Assembly (NCBI GenBank): GCA_026075535.2
Contig: AP026539.1
Location: forward strand, 2,728,001 to 2,792,000
Length of the DNA: 64,000 nucleotides
Direction of reading: 5' to 3'
Source of the DNA: Tricholoma matsutake
Taxonomy: Eukaryota; Basidiomycota; Agaricomycetes; Agaricales; Tricholomataceae
Each line of letters begins with the position of its first letter. Position 1 is the stretch's first letter. The notes under the pieces are model-generated. The model was not told the DNA's origin and made no database searches. It worked only from the letters and a program-made list of their open reading frames with translations. Positions 42,023 to 54,131 of the stretch are shown here, piece after piece. The position numbers were made by a program, and so were the translations under genes.

Positions 42023-43298
42023 TAGTGTTTAAAAGTCCGGTCCGGTCCAGTTTTTTTGACCACAACAGGGGCAACTGTGGACCGGACCAGTTGCTTACAT
42101 GCTCAAAATCAAGGCAACCGAAGACCAGACTGGGGTAAACTGGTTCTACTCGGTTGCCTCATGGTTGCCAAACCGGTTTAAAACTGGTCCATACATATAC
42201 TGGTCCTGACCAGTTCACAACCGGTCAGGACCGACTATTTGTACACTAATATACATGTCTCGAAGTAACATATTTCAATAACTAGTAGTAGTAATAGAAG
42301 TAAACACTACTGACAAAATCATAAATGAATGGGTAGACCATGTGGCTAGTGCTTTGGGGTGTGTGTATATATCATATATATAGTGTCTATTCAAAGTTTA
42401 CAAAAGGATCGGTTGAGCCATTATTGAATTACAGTACTATGGAGTTCTGAGAGGAATGAGGAGGAAGGGTTGCTTACCATGAATGAATGACTGCACCGTT
42501 CAACTAGCGCTTTGGGGAGAGCATATATATACTATATGTTGTGTATAATCCAAGTTTACAAAATGATTGGTTGAGCCGTTATTGAATTACAATACTATGG
42601 AGTTCTGAGAGGAATGAGGAGGAAGGGTTGCTTACCATAAATGAATGACTTCACCGTTCAACTAGCTATTTGGGGAGAATATATATATACTATATATTGT
42701 GTCTAATCCAAGTTTACGAAAGGATCGGTTGAGCCGTTATTGAATTACAGTACTATGTAGTTCTGAGAGGAATGAGGAGGAAGGGTTGCTTACCATAAAT
42801 GTATTACTGCACCGTTTGACTAGCGCTTTAGGGAGAACATATATATACTATATGTTGTGTATAATCCAAGTTTACGAGAGAATCGGGTGAGCCGTTATTT
42901 AATTACAGTGCTACAGAGTTTTGAGAGGAATGAGGAGGAAGGGTGTTTACCATGAATGAACCACTGCACCATTCGACTAGTGCATTTGGGTGGATGTAGA
43001 TATACTCTATACAGTGTGGAATCCTGGTTTATGGACATAGCTGTTAAGGCATTACAATCCTACAATAACTTATTTGGTCACTCAGTGCCAGCACTCAGAT
43101 TACTTGTATCAAATATAATCTATTGATCACTTACCTTAGCAGCACATCAAATTATGATCAAAAACCCGTTGCAACTGGTTGCAACTGGACCAGTCCACAA
43201 CCACTGCTGCAGAACCTGTGAGACAGACTGGACCGCGGTTGGGTCCGGTTCAGTTGCCGGTTTTTTTTTGGTCCATGCAACTGGACTTTCAAACACTA
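42023..43298. mobile_element. hAT MITE with internal tandem array
   Basis: 1,276 bp; left end TAGTGTTTAAAAGTCCGGTC, right end read inward TAGTGTTTGAAAGTCCAGTT, perfect 8-bp duplication AGGAAAAG (42015-42022 and 43299-43306). The flanks inside the ends are rich in ACCGGTTT/AACTGGTC motifs. The core is a tandem array at 42345-42990. No protein coding. Confidence 0.95.
42345..42990 (+). repeat. Tandem array, about 158 bp, 4 copies
   Basis: GGTTGAGCC recurs near 42411, 42569, 42727 and 42885, a period of 158 bp. Units share TTCTGAGAGGAATGAGGAGG then AAGGGTTGCTTACCAT and a TATATATACTATATGTTGTG segment. Copies differ by several percent, mostly at CpG/TpG sites. Confidence 0.92.
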
Positions 43299-43649
43299 AG
43301 GAAAAGGCAAATTTAGTGTTTCAATGCATTTTTGGATATTACCAAGAGAAATTTAATGTCACTGATTCAATTGGGCATGTAAAATCATGAAAACATTTGA
43401 GTAGGTGCTTACAAGACTTGTGTATTGTACTATATAATTTATTGTTGGGATTTATCTATTTATTCCTTAAAAATAGCCTAAAGATCATTTTATATAGAGC
43501 TACACCAATGTGGTATAGTATTTTGAGATTTTCTTATCAAATATTGCACAAAATTAAGAATTTATTTTTCTCTCTTTAAACATCCTTACTGGTATAATAT
43601 GCACAAAATTTTTCAAAAATTTTAAATGTATAAAAGACAAATGAATATT

Positions 43650-46025
43650 GCATATACAAAAGCATGAGAACTGGTCATCAGAAATGCAAAAAAACAAATA
43701 CCATGGCAACTGTTACAAATTCAATATCACAAAAAAAATCTGGCTTCTTCATCTGAGTCCTCTTCCTCATCTGTCTCAGCTTCTTTCTCACCTGCCCTTG
43801 TCCTATTCTCACCTTGCATCTGCTTCTCAACAATCTTGATGGTCTCTGAAAGTCCTGGATACAATGGAGTTCTTGCCCAGGATCCAATGGCAACCTGAGC
43901 CTTGAATGTTTGTGGACTAGTGTTATGCTGAAGATGGTTAAGACATCTGCAATAAGAGGAACCTGAGATTGTGAAAACAGTTTTGTTGGTTCTTCAAAAA
44001 TCTGTCACAAAATTAAAATCAGTTATTTGCTTATGAAAGACAAGTATTATAACCTCAAGTATGGAACTTAGCATCTCAGCAAGATTCCACTGCTCTTCTG
44101 AAAGTTGGTAAGCTTGTAGCTTATTGACAGCAGCCCCAGTGAGTTGTTCAATAGGACTTCTGAAGTATAGGTGAGCATCTAAGCATGTGAGATCTGAATT
44201 CCATCAAGTAGGAACACGGTGATCAAGTGCTGTCTTGTCTCCAGGAAGGTCCTTGTCATTTGAAACAAGAGTGTCAAACTTCTCCTTCAGTGTTGAACTG
44301 TCATGAACATGTCGAGCAATACCAGCAACCTAATACACAAAATTAAAGTCATACAAGTCAATTATGACACAAAAAAGTTATGCATACTCAGGGGAAAAGC
44401 TGAAGTGCCATTTTGTTCTCCTCTTGATCAATCTCTACACCCTTAGCTTTCATTTTCTCAATGGCCTTATCACGAGTAGTTCTGACAACAGCTGAATCAT
44501 GAGCATCCCTACCATCATCTGGCACAGCAGCAGCATCAGTTGCAACACCTTCCTCTTCCACAGCAAGCTCATCATCAGAGACATCATCAGATTCAACAGC
44601 AGCTGAAACTATGGGTTGTTTCTCTTCTCCAACAAACTGAATAAATAGTGTTAAACTCACTGTGGACAGTAGCAGCTTGTTTCTTCTTTGGCAGTCAAAG
44701 GAAGAAAGATATAAAAATCTGAAAATTCATTAGTGCCATGAGAAAATGATTGTATTGAAATGTACCTTTGCCAAAAGATTAATAATATGTGGAAAGCACC
44801 GACCACAAGCAGCCATTCCATGAAAGGATGGAATGAGGATAGGAAGATATCTTGCCAGTCCATCATTATTACTAGCATTATCCATACAAAGGGAAAGAAG
44901 CTAAAATTTAGTTTGCATTAGCTTGGATTAAAAAAGAAAAAGGAAAATAAGAAGCAAACCAGTTCCTCAAGTCCAAACCATTTCAAACAATTGGCGACAA
45001 CTGTGGCAAGATATACTCCATCATGTTTTTGAGTTAACCTAAAATTAGTCAGACAGAATACATTTTGAGCGACAAGGGACACTAACTGTATAGATTCAAG
45101 GATAGCACGATGGATGATACCATCTGAATACCACACAACAACAATTCCCAGAAAAGATGCAACAATGGGTGCTGTCCACCCATCCAAGACCAAATGAATG
45201 GTGGAGTTAAGAGCCTAGTCATATATTTATTAATATGGTAACAGTTGCATTGAAATAGAATATATGTCACCATGAAATAATTCCAGACATTCATTGACAT
45301 TTTGGCATAGATAGATTTGATATCACATGAGACTGTCTGAGGACCAGGGAGAATGGTTCCAGGATGGAGCATCTCCACCTCTGCCTGATAATCTTCATAC
45401 AAGACAGAATTAAAGGGGCGGTGGTTTTTGGCACACTGCATAGCAATCAGGGTATGATGGGCTGCTGCCGAATAGGGCTGGCCAGTAGATTCAACTGTGG
45501 TAGTGTCAGTAACAGTGCCTACACGCTTATCACATGCCTTGACACCATCTTGGATATTTTTTTCTCCATGGCCAGTGGATGTTCGGGCATGAATATTGGC
45601 AGGATGATGGGCAGGGTCAACCTTACAACTAAATACAAAGGATAACATCTTGGGTCTACCCCTAGCATCCATCTTATGATGTAGGGTGATATCAAAGTGA
45701 TCATAGACAGATGAGCGCCAGGTAGCTTTTGAAGCCTCTAAATATGCACAAATCAGCTCTATTCTTTTGGGGGAAACAACCACTCACCAATAATGTTGTT
45801 ATCTGGCAAGCTCCATACATCCTTATCACTCTTGTTTGCAATCCCTCACTTCGCAGCCTGAGCCTTGACAGGAGAGATAAGAATGGCAGGCCTAGGTTGA
45901 CTGCTATCACTGTCAGAGTCTACTTGAACCAGAGCAGGGGCAGTAGGTGGAGCAACAGCAGCAGGGACACTAGGGGCAGCAGGCCTCCAAGGCATTTGTG
46001 TGTGGTATCACAATGTTGGTGAGTG
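43650..46025 (-). pseudogene. hAT transposase (BED finger and catalytic region)
   Basis: From the right: MPWRPAAPSVPAAVAPPTAP, DSDSDSSQPRPAILISPVKA, then SSVYDHFDITLHHKMDARGR and MLSFVFSCKVDPAHHPANIH (BED-type finger region), ACDKRVGTV, FNSVLYEDYQAEVEMLHPGT. After an intron-like gap: LNSTIHLVLDGWTAPIVASF (catalytic region), TQKHDGVYLATVVANCLKWF, LSLCMDNASNNDGLARYLPI, HGMAACGRCFPHIINLLAK (RCxxHxxNL-type motif), an acidic insert (VESDDVSDDELAVEEEG), and worn WNSDLTCLDAHLYFRSPIEQ and LSEEQWNLAEMLSSILE. The hATC domain was not found. Stops and lost splice sites indicate decay. Confidence 0.75.
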
Positions 46026-46239
46026 AGGAAGGCCACATCATTTGGAAAATGACTCACTGCACGTTGATAGGTGGAGTTTGAATTGGAATTTGAGTGGCAC
46101 ACCACACAAGGCTGCAGACAGTGCAGCATCACAGCTTTTCATTGACACCAGTGCTGTGTCGATTCCCACATGGGTCTCATACCAAATATATATTATATTA
46201 TCTAAACTAACTAATTTAATTGTCACCTCCCCAGGAGGG

Positions 46240-47640
46240 AGGTGGCAGTCATGACTTCATGCAAGTTAGTAGGAATAAAAAAGAGAGGACAAAAACTAAT
46301 AAACTTGTGGCCCAAGAGATGTTGTCAACATCTCTTGGGCCCCCTGTCATCCCTGCCTAATTGTTCCCCATTCTGTCATTTTGTCATCGTCATCATCCTC
46401 CTCCTCCTCTGTCCCCTGTCCCTGTCTCCACGTCGTTGGCCCCTGTTTTGTTCCCCCTCTCATTGTTGTTGGTTCATGGTTGAGCACCTGGGATCCACCT
46501 CATGAGCAGGGTCTCACAATGGTGGTGGTGGGGTCATCCCCTGTCATTGTCATCCTCTCCCCGTTGTCCCCTCCTTGTTGTCCCCTCCCCACTGTTGTCC
46601 CCTCCCCACTGTTGTCCCCTCCTCATTGTGGTCCTCATGGTCCTTGTCTTCCTTGTCTCCCTCCATGTCATCATGTTCTGTCCTCGTTGGGTGGTCCTGG
46701 TGGTCCTGTTGTCCATGATCCACCCTACAAGCAGTAGCCTGTAGGCATGGAGGCAGGTGCAGTGTCTGTTGTCCTCGTCCTTGTCATCACATTGTCCTTG
46801 TGGTTGTCAATAGTTACAATAGTACCTAAAATGTTTGTTCATAAAATGAAAATGAAACGAGAAACGAGAAAAAAAAAAACATACCTGTAGCCCAAGAGAT
46901 GTCATCAACATCTCTTGGGCCTTTTTTTCGTTCGGCCCTCCTCCTCATTATTCCACCCACAATCCACCCCATGAGCAGTTGCTCATGAGGCTGGGGGTGG
47001 GTCGTGTGTCATTTGCCACACCGTGCCTGTCATTGTTGCTGTCATCAGGCCCTTTTCCTTGTGTGCCACCCCATGGCCTGCTCCCTCTCCTGTTGTTCCT
47101 ATCCCCATTGCTCCCTGTTTCCACCCTGTGAGCAGTTGCTCGCGGCATTGGTTGGGGGTGCCATTATGGAGTTGGGTTGATGGTGGTGGTAGCGACCATC
47201 ATAGTCACTAATTAGTACCAAAAACTTTTAGTCAGTAATGATGAAATGAAAAGACAAAGAAAAAAACATACCTATGGCCGTTGTTCCCTGGCCCCATCAT
47301 CCTGCCCTTACATCTGTCATCCCTTGTTGTTGGGTTGCTCATTGTTGTTTTCGTCAATGGGCGGTGCTTGCATTGGTGGTGTTGTCCCCATTCCCTCATT
47401 GTTGCCATCACCCTCCCTGCCCCATTCCCATCGTCCCTCATCATTGGGGTGCTGGTACTTGTGTGTGTTGGGTTGTCCCCTTGTTTGTTCCCCATTGTTT
47501 GTTGTTCCTTGTTGTTGGGTGTTGGTTCACCAGTTGGTCTGCCATCCACCACCCTGTGAGTATGGCGGTGTAATGGGGTCCCATTGTTACAAGATGCTTA
47601 TAACCTAAAAATGAAATTGAAGTAGTTAGTACAAAGATGA
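46240..47640 (-). repeat. R-family cluster, minus orientation
   Basis: Two hairpins with long stems, 46309-46341 (GGCCCAAGAGATGTTG, loop, CAACATCTCTTGGGCC) and 46890-46921 (GCCCAAGAGATGTCATC, then ACATCTCTTGGGC). Each is followed on the minus strand by an intron-like segment; the second is GTATGTTTTTTTTTTC...ACATTTTAG ending near 46828, and a third begins GTATGTTTTTTTCTTTG near 47270. GAGCA palindromes lie at about 46495, 46722, 46965 and 47125. The rest is (CATTGT)/(TCCCC)-rich. A lead, TCGATTCCCACATGGGTCTC, at 46158 also occurs in diverged form before the R cluster at 52119. Confidence 0.65.
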
Positions 47641-47896
47641 TGTCACAATATGCCACAGAAAAGCCACCTGAACATCACCACCTATACCTGTAGCTTGAGA
47701 AATCCTCTACAAAACTTGTGGTTAGACCCCTATCTGTGTATATTGCTAGTTGGACAACCTTGGCAGCAGGTAGTGAATGAGCAACATCCACATATCCATG
47801 GATATCCATGACCTCACATCCATATCCATATATATCCATAAGTTTACATAATCTGTGGATGTTCATCCAGATGTGATGCATCCATGGTAGTCCTTA

Positions 47897-48142
47897 TACT
47901 CGTGACACCCCATAACCTGTAATAACCCATGGGTTTGGGGCCTCCACCAACTCCATTACCAGTAAAATCCCATAAACCTCCAAAATCCCATAACCCATAG
48001 CCAAATCTTGTCACCATAACCCATACTAGCCTATATTTGGTTAATATGATATGTATTTTCATGCTAGAAACTAAGCTAAGAATGCTATGGAATATCTATT
48101 CTGCACAGATACTGGCTGCTTTAGTAATCACATTGTTTTGCA
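47897..48142 (+). other. pogo leader sequence
   Basis: The remainder of the pogo 5' region after the hAT: ACACCCCATAACCTGTAATA and repeated CCCATAACCCATA motifs, which resemble the inner part of the right end (CCATAACCCATACCCCC). The transposase start codon follows at 48143. Confidence 0.6.
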
Positions 48143-50272
48143 ATGGCAAAAAATCCTCTGGATGTGCTGAAATCTGGTCTTACAAATCTCAAGAATCTCA
48201 CAAAAACTAGAAAAGATGACCTTTTGGCACACCTGTACAGGAAGGAGAAGATTTCAGCCAAGGAGGAGGAATGGTTGGATAATGCTGCCAACCCAGTTGA
48301 TGAAGAAGCTGTTGTTGTTCTGCTAGAAGATGCTTCCGACTATGAATGCAGACTCACAAGGCTCAACTCACAGCAGAAACCTTTGGTTGAGAAGCTGAAG
48401 GAACTCAGTGAGAAAGTAGTGTTGGCAGGAAAGAAGAGAAAAAGTACAAGGTGCATTTTTCCCACCAAGATGAAACTAACCAACAGAAACAGGACCTGAA
48501 GAACGCAAACAAAAGCCACAAGCAGACAAGAAGAAAGCTAAGCCTGTCTTCACAAAAAAAGAAAATGCAACACTTGCACAACGGATCAAGATTTTGGATT
48601 GGCATCATGCACATGAGAAGAATCAGAGCAAGACAGCGGCACACTGGGATCAGATTTACCCAAACTTGCAGCTCAAGCAGCCAATCATATCAGCTTGGCT
48701 TAAAGAGGAGGAGAAGTGGCAAGCCCAATGGGCCGAGGTGGAGAGAAAGGGGCAGGCAGGCAGGTCAAAGTGGGCAAAGCAGACTGAACACCCAGAAGTC
48801 AACAAAATGCTTGAGTTGTGGGTCACAAAGGCCATGCCTCAAAATGTTCCTGTGAATGGAGAGATCCTGCAACAAAAGTGGACACACTTTGCTGATTTAG
48901 TTGGGGTTCCTGAAGATGAGAGGCTGAGCCTGAGTAAAGGATGGCTGACATCACTCAAGAAATGCTGTGGGATGAAGGAGTTTTGACATTACAGAGAAGC
49001 AGCATCTTCTGATCCAGCTGATGTAGAAAAGGAGCAAGTGTGTATCAGTGAGCTGATTGCGAAGCACAAATATCACTTGAAGGACATATTCAACATGCAT
49101 GAGACAGGGCTCTTCTATGCATGAGTGTTGCCTTGAATCAGTTTGGACTGAATCCTCGACTCACTTCTACCCATGACACAGGATGCTGCCTGACCATGGA
49201 CTTATGAACAAATGTACATCAGGGAAAAAAGGAAGCAAGAAATGGCTCATGTACGTGCTTACTGCCAATGCTGATGGGAGCAAAAAACTCCCACCATTTG
49301 TAATTGGAAAATCTGCTCAGCCTCAGGTATTCCAGAAGAAAACAGGTGCCCAACTTGGTTTTTATTATCGGAATAGTGCAAAGGCATGGATGGTAATGAC
49401 AATATATCAAGAGTGGCTTCATGACTGGGATGAGAAATTATGATGGCAAAACAGACACATCCTCATGGTCCAGGACAACTTCAGTGCACATATCAAGCTG
49501 GATGGTCTAACAAATGTCCATGTTGAGAACTTCAAAGCCAACCTCACTGCTCATGTCCAGCCTAATGATGCCAGCATTATTTGTTGCTTAAAGGTGCACT
49601 ACCACAGCAAGTTTGTCAGCCAAGCTATTGACCAATATGACAATGATGTACCCCCTGCCTTCATCTATGAGATAGACCAGCTCGAAGCAATGCGTCTTGC
49701 TGATGTTGTGTGGCGTGAGGTGGACACATTGACAATCTGGAACTGCTGACACAAAGTGGGCATCTTACCTGATGCTTTGCATGAAACAGCAGTGACCTCC
49801 ACTCCCTCTGTACCTGTTTCTTCCCTTCTAAGCTCAGAGCCACTTGAGGGTGTTGACTCTGCTGAGAAGGACATTACAGACTCACTGAATCAGCTGGAAG
49901 AGCAGGGTGTTTTGCAGAACAGGAACTGGATGGACCTCAATGAACTGCTGAATCCAGTGTCAGAGCAGGGGCTCATAGATGAGACAGTATCAGATGAAGA
50001 GATCTTCCAATCTGTCATGGACACATGCAAGGCTGATCAAATGATAGAAGTCAATGGGGGATATGATAGTGACAATGATGCTGTGGACCAAAAGCCTACA
50101 TGTAAGGAAGCTCTTACAGCTGCATTCACCCTCAGAAGTTACATTGCTGACATAAATGAGCCATTCACATGTAAGTTGGAAGGCATTCTTGTGAGTTTTG
50201 AATGACAAACCCATTTGGAGGAAACTCAGTTGTTGGAACTGACTCATATCACAGATTATTTCACTCATAAAT
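48143..50272 (+). pseudogene. pogo/Fot1-type DDE transposase with CENP-B-like HTH
   Basis: MAKNPLDVLKSGLTNLKNLT opens the frame. After a break near 48440, LAQRIKILDWHHAHEKNQSK and QPIISAWLKEEEKWQAQWAE form the first HTH, and HPEVNKMLELWVTKAMPQNV with ILQQKWTHFADLVGVPEDER the CENP-B HTH. KDIFNMHETGLFYA carries His at the first catalytic Asp position. GSKKWLMYVLTANADGSKKL, ILMVQDNFSAH (second Asp) and HVQPNDASIICCLKVHY (third Asp) follow, then a C-terminal tail ending HITDYFTHK, like ITDYF termini of the family. Stops at 48497, 48984 and about 49122 (mostly TGA) and the D-to-H change make it inactive. Length and order match the family. Confidence 0.88.
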
Positions 50273-50431
50273 AGCCCAACTTTCATTTTTTGTAGTATTT
50301 ACATCCATATAATGAATCTACAACCCATTAGGGGCACCCTATAATGACCTCTTTTGGAACCCATACTCTGTGAAAACCCATGATTTATGATGTCCACAGA
50401 GGGGGTATGGGTTATGGCAGAGTCAACTGTA

Positions 50432-50977
50432 TGTGACATGCTCACTCTACACACCAAAAATTTGCTCCAGTCTAGCCATGGCATTTCCTGAGAATTGTGT
50501 GTTGCAAAGAAAGTGCTGGGTCAATAGTGTTCAGTTGTTTAGAGGCCTGCAGCTTTTTTTGGTTTTTTTCTTTTTTTTGGCTCATATTTCTATTATTTCC
50601 ATGTCTTTTTATCTGCTTTTTCCCACCTATGCTTCATTTTTTCACTGACCTATATATTTCTCGTTGATAAAATCTCAGTCTCAATAGTTGATTTTGTAGC
50701 CTTTCTTTGGTTATGTTTGTGGATCATGGTCATTGTGAGACATGACAGCTTGAACACATTCCACATCCATCAATCCAAGGGTTCACATGCCTTGTCGACT
50801 TTATGATTTTGGACAAAATATGCTCTGATGTTGGTCTGGGTTGTGATTGGTTTGCATTTTGGAAGGAATACCTTCATTCAGAAGGGCTTCAAGTAACAAT
50901 GGAGATGGGAGATGTTTTACTAGTGCCTTTTCCTTTGGTGATTTGATCACCTGATGAACTGATTCATAATTTGCATA
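50432..50977 (+). other. Spacer between pogo end and Helitron N-terminus
   Basis: No gene recognised. T-rich run GGTTTTTTTCTTTTTTTTGG near 50563. The right part (50800-50977) may already belong to the Helitron polyprotein in broken frames, but no motif supports it. Confidence 0.3.
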
Positions 50978-51843
50978 GTGTCCTTGGTTTCTAGTGCTAT
51001 TGGGATGAGGCCTGGCCTCAAATCTCATAGCTCTTCACTTGACACCCATAATATCTATGATAATGAAACCCATATGACCTCATTATCCATTATTCACCCA
51101 GAGTTTGATGTGATGAAGGACATGCTCATGAATCCTGCCTCAGCTTTGTATATTTTTGTTCACCCTCAGTTTCATGAGTTATTGATTGCATATCAAATCC
51201 CTTACAAGCATCTGGATGATGCCCAATCACAACAGGCCCTTGCTTATCATTTATTGAATGGGCTATGTACTCAAAATTCAGGTATTGATTGTTGTGTGAT
51301 CTCTGGCTCTCTTTCTGTTGGTGATTTGGCATTAACCATTTCTGACCTCGTTGTTGATTGCTTGTTTGATTTATTGAAGGTGTTATGTAACAGCTTAGGT
51401 TTTCAGTTAACTTTTGAGATGACTTGAGTTGAGTTGTTGCAGTTACTGTCTGAATGACATTGAACTTTGACAGAACATGGTGGCTATTCAATTGAAACAT
51501 GTTTTCATGGATTTGAGAAACTATCGAAAGCTGATCTTCTCAGTCTGGCAACTGCTCATGGGATGTCTCCTGTCAAATCTTTAAATCACATTAAAAGTAT
51601 GATTATATTTCAAAAGGGCAATGCATGACTCCTGTACATGTGATTCCATTCAGTTGTTCAGATGTTTGTATCAACTGTTCTGTGGAAAGCAGTGTTGAGT
51701 TTTTGAATGATGAATTTCAGATCTATCTTCTGTCTAAGGTTGCAAATACCTCTAGTGCTGAGCCATGTACTTTGAAGAGTGCTGGACAGCTACAATATTC
51801 CTTATGATTCTTCCAGCAGATTATCACATTTATGAAAACAGAT
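50978..51843 (+). pseudogene. Helitron polyprotein, N-terminal helical-repeat region
   Basis: HPQFHELLIAYQIPYKHLDD with AYHLLNGLC, and LSVGDLALTISDLVVDCLFD resemble the short SAP-like helical units found before the Rep part in Agaricomycete Helitrons. FEKLSKADLLSLATAHGMSP and VESSVEFLNDEFQIYLLSKV follow in other frames. Stops (51425, 51628) separate them. The frame is interrupted by the MITE at 51844 and resumes at 54260. Confidence 0.5.
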
Positions 51844-51996
51844 TAGGGCAAGGCAGGGTTTACCCCTGGGTGTCAAATCTCATACCCTTACCCCTACCCC
51901 TGAACACCCTACCCTTAGTGGTAAGGGTATGGAAATGTATAAGGGTTGCCAAGGGTATGGGAGGGTTTGTCAAGGGTACAAGGTTTGGCTCAAAAT

Positions 51997-53493
51997 TAGG
52001 CAATGGCACAGGTACTCCCACAGGTACCCAGAGCCTGACCCATACCCATACCCACATGGGTAGTAACCCATTGACCCGCGGGTTGACACATGGTGGGTAT
52101 GGGCAGGTACCAGCGGGTGTCGATTCCCATGCAGGTTTTGTACCAAGCATATAAATTAAATTAATTCTATTTAAACTATATCGATAACTATATAATTATA
52201 CTAAGGACCACCCCCACCTCGCATTTGCGAGCGAGAGGGGGTGGTTGTGAGTTTGGGGCCATTGTTGTCCCCATTGTCATCCTGGTCATCCTGTCCCATT
52301 CCATCACCCTTCATCGTCGGCGGCTAGCACCTGTGATCCACCCCACGAGCAGTGGCTTGCAGGGCTGGGCATGGGTGCTGGGCCATTCCCCATCATTCAT
52401 TGTTGTTGTTCCCCCCCCTCACTGTTGTTCTTGCTGCTGTTCCCCCTCTCACCATTCCCCCCTTGCCATCATTCCCCCTTCGCCATTGTTCCCATGCCTG
52501 TCATGGTTGCCCTCATCCCCTCCTTCTCCTCGTCCCCTTGTCCCCCTCCTTGTCATCCCGCAGTGTCATCATCCGGTTGTGGTCATTATTGTCGCCATCG
52601 TTAGCACCCGCAATCCCCCATATGAGCAGTTGCTCACCATGGCAGGGGTGGGTGCTGGGTTGGCACTGTCGTTCCCTCCTCATCCTGAAGCGTCATCATC
52701 TGGTCCTGGTCATCATCCTGGTCGCCATTGTCCTGTCATTGTCATTGTCATTGTTGTTGTTGTCCTGTCATCGGTGTCCTGTCATTGTTGCCCTGTCGTT
52801 ATCTTCATCATCCTACCCCCCTGGTTCATCATGATCCACCCTGCGAGCAGGGGCTTGCAGCGGCAGTATAGGGTGGGATAGCGGGGTTGGGCCCATTGTT
52901 ACAAGATAATTATAATCTAAAAATGAAATCAAAATAGTTAGTAAAAAGAAGAAAAAAGAAAAGAAAAACTTACAAATGCTGTACATTGGCGTTTGGGCCT
53001 GTTGTCTGTCTGTTGGCCATGGCTGTGTTTGGTGTATTGAAGGTTGAGGGAGCAGTGGCAATGGAGTTGAAGGGGCGGGTGGTGGTAGGTGGATGAGGGA
53101 GAGGTGGCATCGCCAACAGCTCTGGCCATTTACTGGAACCAAATAGTAATAAACAACAATGTGATCTAGTAAATGGCATGTCGCGTTCGCATTCATTTAC
53201 TGGAACCAAACAGTAACAAACATTATTTCATATATAACACCCTGCTTCCACCAGCTCCCCTCTCTTCTGGGGCATCACTTCCCCCTAAGTAATATGTATA
53301 TTAAGTTAATTACATAGTATTTTAAGTATATAAAAGATTGTCGGCACTCATATGAGTGCTGAAATCTGTAAAGAGACCTGTAAGCGATGGGTACTAGGCA
53401 GGTCATGGGTACACGATGGGTGACCTGTACCCATACCCACCGATACCCATACCTGTGACCCATGTGGGTTACCTGTACCCATGCTATTGCCTA
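51997..53493. mobile_element. Inner hAT-like MITE carrying an R cluster
   Basis: Left end TAGGCAATGGCACAGGTAC, right end read inward TAGGCAATAGCATGGGTAC (16 of 19), perfect 8-bp duplication CTCAAAAT (51989-51996 and 53494-53501). ACCCATACCC arrays flank a centre that holds R modules (52200-52990) and a block shared with 34934-35427 (ACCAAACAGTAA...CACCCTGCTTCCACC, then CGGCACTCATATGAGTGC). Confidence 0.92.
52200..52990 (-). repeat. R-family cluster inside the MITE
   Basis: Starts with the hairpin CCACCCCCACCTCGCATTTG with inverted GAGGGGGTGG. Palindromes lie at about 52337, 52622 and 52840. On the minus strand, GGCCCAAACGCCAATGTACA near 53000 is followed by TTTGTAAGTTTTTC (donor), ACTAACTATTTTG (branch) and ATTTTTAG (acceptor, about 52914), a textbook short intron layout. 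Low-complexity (CATTGT)/(TCCCC) DNA fills the rest. Confidence 0.65.
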
Positions 53494-53716
53494 CTCAAAA
53501 TCAACATATTTAGAGCAAAATTCATTTGAAAAGTGTTGATGACTATTGTACTTACTATTAATATCACATATTAATACCTCTTATTAACATATGAAAGCCA
53601 TTATCATGTTGGACAATCCCAAAATCTGAATTTAATTGATGAAAATCTTGAATATGAGTCTTTGTAGCTAAAAACATCAAATGATATTCTTACATAAGCA
53701 TACCCCTGGCATACCC

Positions 53717-54131
53717 ACAACCTCAGCCTCTAGCAAAGGGAAATCCGAAGTTAGAATTATGCTACATAATACAGGGATTGGGGGCACACCTAGCAAAGGG
53801 AAATCTGAAGAGAAAACTCTAAAGATCCCTTTGCCAGTGCCAGTATATGTGAAAACTGCAAAAATCAAATAATAACTAAAAATAGAAAAGGCGGAGATAG
53901 GCTGATCAAGGCCACCGCATGACGTAATACCAAGGGGTAGATGTCAGAAGGGTACTCTGTCTCTAAATATAAAACTGTCAACATGCACAAATGTGATAGA
54001 AAGGGAAATTAGTAATAAAATAAGGGAAAAATCATAGAAAATGAAGAATAGAAGGAAATGAGGCGAGAAAAAATATAGGACAAATGTAAAAAATAGGAGA
54101 AACATGTGGGACACCCTCTAGTCCCCTTACA
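53717..54131 (-). mobile_element. Inverted solo LTR of the Ty3 family
   Basis: On the minus strand it begins TGTAAGGGGACTAGAGGGTG at 54131 and follows the LTR sequence of 5962-6384, including both TTTCCCTTTGCTAG copies, to GAGGTTG at about 53717. The last dozen bases (CCCTTATA) are not recognisable and no duplication was found, so its 3' edge is eroded or recombined. Confidence 0.8.

Larger units (their letters stand above)
41801..47896 (-). mobile_element. hAT element carrying a transposase gene, 6.1 kb
   Basis: Left end TAGGGACTACCATGGATGCA; right end read inward TAAGGACTACCATGGATGCA (19 of 20). The flanking 8-bp sites are TACTCATG and TACTCGTG, which differ only by a CpG-to-CpA change. 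Subterminal regions repeat ATCCATGGATRTCC motifs. Inside are a MITE (42023-43298), a decayed hAT transposase on the minus strand, and R modules (46240-47640). It lies in the leader of the pogo element. Confidence 0.9.
41771..50429 (+). mobile_element. pogo/Fot1-type (Tc1-mariner) element, nested
   Basis: Left end CAGTCGACTCTGTCTTAAAC; right end read inward CAGTTGACTCTGCCATAACC, continuing with CATAC on both sides. TA flanks both ends (41769-41770 and 50430-50431), the hallmark target of Tc1-mariner/pogo elements. It encodes the transposase at 48143-50272. Its 5' leader is split by a 6.1 kb hAT (41801-47896), which explains the length. The native element would be about 2.5 kb. Confidence 0.9.
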
